The notes beneath the pieces were generated by a model that had not been told where the DNA came from, did no database searches, and was given only the letters and a program-made list of their open reading frames with translations. A stretch of 64,000 nucleotides of DNA from Paenibacillus sp. P25. GTDB taxonomy: Bacteria; Bacillota; Bacilli; Paenibacillales; NBRC-103111. Location of the stretch: positions 3,720,001 to 3,784,000 of the forward strand of contig CP085629.1 of the NCBI GenBank assembly GCA_024704175.1. The letters are read 5' to 3'. Shown in pieces: positions 57,806 through 64,000 of the stretch. Made by a program: the position numbers and the translations under genes. Within the stretch, counting starts at the first letter, position 1; each line of letters starts with the position of its first letter.

Positions 57806-58939
57806 CTACCAAAATAGCTCCGTATGTCCCATCAGCCGGCTTAAACCCTCGACGAAGAAATAGTCCCCGTAGATCAGAGGTACGTCCACGTTCCTTCCTT
57901 CCGGGTAATGGCTCGTTCCGTGCAGGATGAGGCCCTCCTCCTGAGGGTTGTCCCATGCGCCGTAATTCGTATACAAGGAATGCAGCATCGCTTCCGCCTT
58001 CTGGCGGTATACGGTTGCCTCGACCGGATCCACGAGATCGGCGATGAGCAGCAGGCCGCACGCCGCGCAGGCTCCCGCCGAGGAATCCCGGTACGGGGTA
58101 ATGCCCGGCGGGAGACGGAAATCCCACACCGGTACATGATCCTCCGGGAGCTGGGCGATGAAGAAATGCGCAACCCGCTTGGCCGCTTGCAAATAACGCT
58201 CCTCGCCCGTGTACCGGTAGCTTAAGGCCATGCCGTAAATCGCCCAGGCCGCTCCGCGGGACCAAGCCGACTCCGGTGCGAACCCTTGGCCTCCCAAGGC
58301 CTCGATCCGCTGCCCGGTATGTGCGTCGAACCGTACGATATGATAGACGGAACCGTCCGGACGGATAAAATGCTCCAGCACCGTATCCGCATGCTCCACA
58401 GCCACATGCTTGTACCGCGGGTCGCCGCTGACCTCGGACGCCCAGTACAGGAGCGGCAGGTTCATCAGGCAGTCGATGATCGCCCAGCCTGCATTGTCCT
58501 CCCCCTCGCGCCAAGGGTTCCACGCCCGGATGAAGCCGCCCTTCACGTTAAACCGCGCAGCCAGCAAATTCGCGGCAAGCGACCCGCGGCGCTTAGCGTC
58601 TTCCGCCTGCAGCGGCTTATAGCGGGCAATGCTCGTTAAAGTCCACATAAATCCGATATCATGATCCAGCTTGTAATAATCCGCAATCACTTGATCCAGC
58701 TGCAGCTCGCACTGCTCTGCAACGATTTTGAACTCCTCATTCTTCGTCTCGCGGTACAGCGACCACAAGAGTCCCGGCCAGAAGCCGGCCGTCCACCAGG
58801 AAGCGGGCTCCAGCACGTAGGAACCGTTCACGCTGGCGTGAGGAAACTGCGCCCCGATTCTTTGGCTGGTTCTCTCCACTTTCCGGACGGTCTCCCGCCA
58901 GGCCTCATCGGCCCAGCCGTTCTTCATCATCGAACTCAT
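57806..58939 (-). CDS. GH88 unsaturated glucuronyl hydrolase
   Basis: Intact 377-residue alpha6/alpha6-barrel enzyme that removes 4,5-unsaturated uronic acid from lyase-generated oligosaccharides by hydrating the double bond. The likely catalytic aspartates are in LDHDIGFMW and AIIDCLMNLPLL; SWWTAGFWPGLLW and SAWSRGAAWAIYGMALSYR are family signatures. There is no signal peptide, so it is cytoplasmic. It is 20 bp downstream of a heparinase II/III-like gene, matching lyase-then-hydrolase processing of a uronic-acid polysaccharide. Confidence 0.92.
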   Translation of the reverse strand: MSSMMKNGWADEAWRETVRKVERTSQRIGAQFPHASVNGSYVLEPASWWTAGFWPGLLWSLYRETKNEEFKIVAEQCELQLDQVIADYYKLDHDIGFMWTLTSIARYKPLQAEDAKRRGSLAANLLAARFNVKGGFIRAWNPWREGEDNAGWAIIDCLMNLPLLYWASEVSGDPRYKHVAVEHADTVLEHFIRPDGSVYHIVRFDAHTGQRIEALGGQGFAPESAWSRGAAWAIYGMALSYRYTGEERYLQAAKRVAHFFIAQLPEDHVPVWDFRLPPGITPYRDSSAGACAACGLLLIADLVDPVEATVYRQKAEAMLHSLYTNYGAWDNPQEEGLILHGTSHYPEGRNVDVPLIYGDYFFVEGLSRLMGHTELFW

Positions 58940-58959
58940 CGCGCATCTCCCTTACATCG

Positions 58960-60841
58960 TTATACCCTTGGAAAGGAACCTTCATCGTCAAATTGAAAAC
59001 TAAATTGAATCTTGCAGCTTGTTTTCGGGCGAAGCGACTTAAAGTCGATCGCGTATACTTCCTTCACGACGCCGAAATGATCCGTAAATTCCAGTTTCTG
59101 CACATGGGGCTCGACTACCTTGGGATCGTAGCCGATGGCGAGCTTTCGCTCCTTGCCGGGCAGGATAATGCTGTCGCCGGACAGATCCGGCGGAAGCAGG
59201 GTCATGAAGCGTTCGACCAACGTTGCCGGTACCGCCGTAAAGTCGTACGCATCCTCCAGCAATAGATACGGTTGCTCCGTTTTATGCCAGACCAAACGGC
59301 GCGTCAGCCGCTGCAGGGAGCTGAGGCCGTAGGCCGCTGTAAGATCAAGAAGCACCCGGTCGGTCTCTCCGTCTTCAGAAACACTCATGGCTTGCGCCCG
59401 GTATTCGGCCCCTTCCTTCTGCAGACAGCCTTCAATGATCGGAACCGAGTGTCCCTGAGAACCGTTGCAAAGATAGGAATAGCGCTCCGGCCCGAAATAA
59501 CGCTTCGTATACATTCCGCATGCCCAGATCCGCCAGGAACGTATCACCTTCGGCATGGAGAATAAAATGGCCGACGTCATTATGATTGTGCGGCTCCGCA
59601 TTATGGCCTCCCTTGGCCGCGAAGCAGTAGGCGCCCGATTCGGTCATATGCCTGGAGATGAGCCACTGCGCATCCTCCAGGTAATATGTCGCCGGGCCCC
59701 AGGGTCTGCCGCCCGCCGCTTTCTCCGGTTGAAACCACAGCAGATTGCGGAGCGCCGTGGCCCAGCGATTGCAGTGGTCATCCGTGTAGCTCGTGCGCAG
59801 AGCGAAGTCCGGAAGGACCACATCCGGATAAATCCGGCTTAAATAATGGGTAAGCCCCATATGGATCCGGGCCTCAGGGAGCGAGTCCGAGAAATTGACG
59901 ACGGCCGTCCCGGTCATAAAGCATTTTTGCTGGAACAAAGCGATCCGGTGCACCTTCTCGTCGGAAAATAAGTTGATCGCCCCTCCAGATCTCCGCTTCA
60001 GCAAATCGGCGAAGAAGACGAAGAAGCCGAAGCCGTAATACCAATACCCGTAGCCTTCCGTCGTCGCTCCGTCTTCCTTGAAGCCCTGCAGGTAGCATTC
60101 CATAGACTGAAGCACGCGCTCCAGAATGACGGACAAGTCTTCCTCATCATCCATCAGATGCAGTGCCGCCGCACCGATCGATCCGGCGCAAACCGCCGCC
60201 CAATTGTGCGTCGCCGTCTCCCAATGAAACGGCCCCTGATAAAGGTAAGGCCAGAAGATCCGGCGGTATACCTCATGCTTGATCCGGTTGCGCAGAAGAA
60301 GCGGCAGTCTCCCCTCCAGTAAGCGCAGCACCTCGCTCAGAGCAAACCCGGTTTCCGCGGAAAACAAATCGATCATGGCGGCATTGCCTTGAAGCGCCCC
60401 GGAGATATCCTGCAGAGAGTATGCCATCTCGCTTGCTGATTCGGGCGTTCCGGAAGCATGAGCCGGCAGGCACCAGGTATATTCATTGCAAACCGACCAG
60501 ATCGTCTCCTGCAAAGCCGCGAAGTAATCCGGGCGCTCGGGCTCCAGCGGCGACATCAGTGTAAACGTATTCAATCGTTTCCTGGCTTCAAAATAAACGC
60601 GCTCGTATTCCAGCCGCGAGCCCTTGTCCCCGTAAATCCGGAACAAGGCGAAGGATAGCTCCGGCGCCGGCCGGTGAAGCAGGCTCTCCGCTTCGGTGCG
60701 AATCTCCTCAATCAACGGCCGGTACGCCTCCGACCGGCGGACCTCCTGCCACCAGGAATCCTGCTCTCCGGCACGAAACAGCAGGGAACGGCTGTCCGCC
60801 GCTTGTTCCTTCAATAACTGCCCTATTTGATTACGGTTCAT
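58960..60841 (-). CDS. Heparinase II/III-family protein (frameshifted)
   Basis: Polysaccharide-lyase-like protein of about 627 residues: an N-terminal helical toroid (HWETATHNWAAVCAGSIGAA, TTEGYGYWYYGFGFFVFF with a candidate catalytic Tyr) and a C-terminal beta-sandwich (AKGGHNAEPHNHNDVGHFIL with metal/catalytic His). The ATG at 60841 follows GGAGGA. The frame breaks near 59510, after TFLADLG. No signal peptide is visible, so it probably acts on imported oligosaccharides. Activity on heparin, hyaluronan or another uronate glycan cannot be decided from sequence. Confidence 0.86.
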
Positions 60842-60927
60842 CTGAATCCTCCGTAGCATGCAGGATAGGTTTCTAACCTTCATACTACTCGTTTTCCGCG
60901 CCGGACAATAGGAGTATTTTTACTTTC

Positions 60928-62541
60928 TTACGATGTTTTTTGACCTCTGTATTCCACCGGCGTGACGCCGACGGACGATTTGAAAATTTTAATAAAATAG
61001 CTTTGGTTGTCGTAGCCCAGCATTTCGCATATTTTGCCGACCGGGTGGCTTGTCTGATCCAGAAGCTCTTTGGCCCGGTTCATCTTCATGCGTGTCACGT
61101 ATTCGATGAAGGTTTCGCCCGTCTCTTTCTTGAATAAGCGGCTGAAGTAGCCGCTGTTCAAGAAGAGGTGATCCGCGACCTCCTCGAGACTGATCCGTTT
61201 ATCCAGGTGAAGCGAAACATAGTGGCACGCCTCCATCACTTCCGTCCGCCGGCTCCGCTCCCATACCTCGCCCGCCCGGGTGACGACCGATTGGAAATGC
61301 TCCGTCAGCCAGTGCTCCAGCTCCGCCAAAGAATCGATCTCATGAATTTCCTTGTGCAGGAAGTCCCCGTGTAGGTGGAACGGAAATACTGCAGCGACTG
61401 CAGCTTCAGCTTCAAATCCAGCAGCGGCTTGAGCACCCAATCCTTGACCTTCTCCGGATGAAAGGCATGCTCCTTCAGAAAATCGGTCCAATGCCTCACC
61501 GTCGGCGCGATCCGGTCCGCCTTCTTCTCCAGCATCATTTCCCTGAACTCGGTGCTCGCTTGATCATACCAGGAGAAGATGTCCAGGTTCCCGTTAGCGA
61601 AGGACCGCTGCTTGACAATCGAGCCCTCATCCATATAGAAGCGCTGGACCGTTCCGGACAACAGTCCGTTCAAGGCGCCTTTAATCTCTTCCGGATGGTG
61701 GCAAACGTCCCCGATGACAAAGGACATCGATATTTTCAAATATTTGCGCAGCGCGGTCTGGATCTCCCGGATCCGCTCGGCGGCTTCGGCGTAAGGATTG
61801 ACTTTCAGCGACGATTGAAACGGATACAGAAAGTATGATTCCTTCGTTCCGTAGGCAAAATGAACGACCGGCGACTCCTCGCCGCCAATGACCTCGCCGA
61901 TCACGTTATAGACGGCAAACCGCAGGATGTCGTCGGAGACGAACCGCTGCTTGGCCTGCCGGTATCCGTCGATAAAGCCAAGGACCGGAAGGCAGGCTTT
62001 GCCCTCGAGGCTCAGGCCGTACGACGCGGCTTCGTTCAGCCAATCCTGCGGGGCCAGAATCGGCTCGCTGCATCGTCTTGCGGATGAATTTCTCTTTAAG
62101 CGGCTCTTTGTTCCGGTCCACCATATCTTGAAGCTGGTGGCTGTGCGACCGGACCCGGTCCTCCTGATCGAGGCTTTCCTTGAACTGCTGCAGCGGCTTC
62201 TCGAGGCTCGCGGGATCGAGCGTATCCTTCAGCACATAATCCTGCACGTTCAGCTTGAGCGCCTGCTGAGCGTAATGAAAATCACTGTGGCAGGACAGGA
62301 TGGCTACCCGAAGACCCGGCTTTCGCTGCTTCAGCGACCCGATGAGCTCGATTCCGTCCATCTTGGGCATACCGATATCCGTAATGAGAATATCCGGCAT
62401 GTCCCGCTCCGCCTGCGCCAGGGCCACGGCCCCGTTCTCACAGCGACCGACAAGCTGAAGACCGTACTTCTCCCAAGGAATCGCTTCCGATAAAAACTCC
62501 AAAACCGGATAATCGTCGTCCACCAACATAACTTTATACAT
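60928..62541 (-). CDS. YesN-type response regulator, AraC output (frameshifted)
   Basis: Response regulator of about 537 residues: receiver (VMLVDDDYPVLEFLSEAIPW, DILITDIGMPKMDG, DYVLKDTL), middle region, and AraC output (ISLEEVADHLFLNSGYFSRL, VGKICEMLGYDNQSYFIKIF). Breaks near 62060-62090 and near 61370 divide the frame; all parts align to one protein. Its start overlaps the kinase stop by 8 bp. It probably activates the heparinase/GH88 genes downstream. Confidence 0.87.
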
Positions 62542-64000
62542 GAGAAGGATTCACCTCCGTGCGCGGGATCCGCATCGTAATCCGCGTGCCTTGCCCCTCG
62601 CCGCTGTCAATATTCATGTTAAACGAATCGCCGTATGTCATACGCATCCGTTCATTTACGTTCGCCAAGCCGATACTTGAAAAGCCCTTCCGAGAATCTG
62701 ACTCCGGATGCACCGCTTCGTCTCCGTATGACGCCAATTTCCGGCGAATCCCCTCCAGCACGACGCTGTCCATTCCGATCCCGTCATCTTCCACCGTTAC
62801 CACCAAGGTGCCGTCCTCGACCGAGGCCCCCAGCGATATCGTCCCGGCCGATTGGCTCAGTCCATGGATCAAAGCGTTCTCAATCAAGGGCTGCAAAATA
62901 AAACGCGGTACCTTCTCCAGCAGGGCGTCGGTCGATACGTCGACCTGGAGCGATACCTTCTCCTTCTGCCGCATATTCATAAGCCGCATGTAATCCATCA
63001 CAATCTCGACCTCTTCGTGCAGACTGATCGTACCTTTATCCTGACTGATCGTCATTCGCAGCAGTTTGGAGAGGGAGCCGATCATTTCCGCACTTTCCTT
63101 GTCGCCCCGGTACATGACCTTCATACGGATCGAGTTCAGCACATTAAACAAAAAATGAGGATTGATCTGCGCCTGCAGCATCGCGAGCTCCGCTTTGCGT
63201 TTGCGCGCCTGCGTAAGGGAGATCTCAGTGATCATTTCTTTAATCCGGTCGAGCATCTGGTCGAACAAATAGCCGAGCCGCCCGATTTCATCCCCTCCGC
63301 GGATATGGGACCTTACCTCGAGATTTCCCCTCTGGACCGTCAGCGCTACGCTGCCCAAGCGGACCAGCGGCTTGGTGAATGTACGCAGCAAATACAGCAG
63401 AAGCAGTAAAAAAACGATAAAGGATACGATCTGAAAAACGAACACCTTGTTAAAAATACCGTTGATTTTAAAGATCGCCTTCTTATAAGGCGTTAAGGAG
63501 ACCAGCTTCCAGCCGGTAAAGGACAAGGACTGCTGGGTCATCAAATAATCTTCGCCGCCGACTTGTACAATATCGGAGGTGATTTGCTTACTGGATGGTT
63601 TCAGATACGACGGGTAAGGAAAGGGCTGCCCGATTTTCGCCGCATCGTTATGGGATAAAATCACGTTGGACGAGTCCACGATCATAAACTCCTGGTCGCT
63701 CGAAAGCCGCTCAAAGTTCCGATTCATCTGGTTTTCCATAATCGTCACGATCACATAGCCGAATATATTCGAGCCTTCGCCGCGGAGCGTTCGGACGACC
63801 GACATCTGGTACGGATTGCTCGCCTTATCCGATTTGAACACCGTCGGAGCCGTTCTGACCCAATACGACTCGAAGCCGTACAAATTTTTCAGTTGGGCGA
63901 ACCAAGGCTCTTTTGTTAAGTTAATCGGATTATACTCGTCAATGGGGTAGCTAGTGTAGTATGAGCCGTTTGTGAGCAGGATCGTTACATAGCGGCTTTC
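62534..64000 (-). CDS. YesM-type sensor histidine kinase, C-terminal part (cut by window edge)
   Basis: The frame is open to the window end, so the N-terminus and first membrane segment lie outside. Visible are the end of a dCache-like sensor (YLMTQQSLSFTGWKLVSLTP), membrane segment 2 (VFQIVSFIVFLLLLLYLL), HAMP (GGDEIGRLGYLFDQMLDRI), His_kinase motif QINPHFLFNVLNSIRM and ATPase motifs VEDDGIGMD and SSIGLANVNERM. It is the partner of the overlapping regulator gene. No frameshift was noticed in the visible part. Confidence 0.9.
   Translation of the reverse strand, partial: ESRYVTILLTNGSYYTSYPIDEYNPINLTKEPWFAQLKNLYGFESYWVRTAPTVFKSDKASNPYQMSVVRTLRGEGSNIFGYVIVTIMENQMNRNFERLSSDQEFMIVDSSNVILSHNDAAKIGQPFPYPSYLKPSSKQITSDIVQVGGEDYLMTQQSLSFTGWKLVSLTPYKKAIFKINGIFNKVFVFQIVSFIVFLLLLLYLLRTFTKPLVRLGSVALTVQRGNLEVRSHIRGGDEIGRLGYLFDQMLDRIKEMITEISLTQARKRKAELAMLQAQINPHFLFNVLNSIRMKVMYRGDKESAEMIGSLSKLLRMTISQDKGTISLHEEVEIVMDYMRLMNMRQKEKVSLQVDVSTDALLEKVPRFILQPLIENALIHGLSQSAGTISLGASVEDGTLVVTVEDDGIGMDSVVLEGIRRKLASYGDEAVHPESDSRKGFSSIGLANVNERMRMTYGDSFNMNIDSGEGQGTRITMRIPRTEVNPSHV

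Noticed and set aside
1..64000. Widespread pseudogenisation
   Set aside because: Breaks are single-base, mostly in short runs, with catalytic motifs preserved on both sides; sequence error explains them better.
1..64000. CRISPR array, tRNA/rRNA genes, insertion sequences, prophage
   Set aside because: No regular spaced direct repeats, cloverleaf-like genes, transposase or phage proteins were seen on either strand.

Overview
The window (about 64 kb, moderately high G+C) reads like a chromosomal segment of a Gram-positive soil carbohydrate scavenger of the Paenibacillaceae. It carries repeated carbohydrate ABC importers without their own ATPase, four YesM/YesN-type two-component pairs (histidine kinase plus AraC-type response regulator), Bacillus-style ribosome binding sites, lipoprotein solute-binding proteins, CcpA cre-like boxes and many glycosidases. 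No tRNA, rRNA, insertion sequence, prophage or CRISPR array is visible.

Layout. 1-6993 (minus strand): a catabolic operon with a Zn alcohol dehydrogenase (cut by the window edge), a COG0523 metallochaperone GTPase, a small CxxC protein, an HpPgdA/imidase-type metallohydrolase, an MFS importer and a nitrilase-fold amidase. It is preceded by a PAS-AAA+-Fis regulator; I infer cyclic-imide or amide use. 7321-13207: a lipo-oligosaccharide-type ABC system with a membrane AraC regulator. 13310-22014: a kinase/regulator pair, a TIM-barrel isomerase-like protein, two permeases, a binding protein and a Gfo/Idh/MocA dehydrogenase. 22253-27213: a GyrI-like protein, a FadR-type GntR repressor and a glucarate pathway (gudD, a DapA-type aldolase, a tartronate semialdehyde reductase) whose promoter shares an operator with the repressor gene. 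27560-29923: a GH30 glycosidase and a divergent AraC regulator. 29934-35983: an ABC importer with its kinase/regulator. 36112-45004: a GH42 beta-galactosidase with kinase/regulator, divergent from an ABC importer. 45111-49066: a DUF6273 protein, a double-MerR regulator, an MFS pump and an IclR regulator. 49109-51539: an orphan binding protein and an AraC regulator. 51527-56202: an amino-sugar-acid operon (amidohydrolase, DgaE-like lyase, DgaF-like aldolase, PfkB kinase, GntR). 56526-57585: a small membrane protein and a TVP38/DedA-like protein. 57806-64000: GH88, heparinase II/III-like and a kinase/regulator for uronic-acid oligosaccharides.

The theme is regulated uptake of oligosaccharides, intracellular hydrolysis, and funnelling of sugar acids through keto-deoxy acids to pyruvate. 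Several catabolic promoters carry cre-like sites, so global CcpA control is likely.

More than half of the genes are interrupted by single-base frameshifts. Where I checked them, nearly all sit in short homopolymer runs and are repaired by adding one base, so I treat them as probable sequence errors and annotate the whole genes. Exact frameshift points are given where I could locate them.
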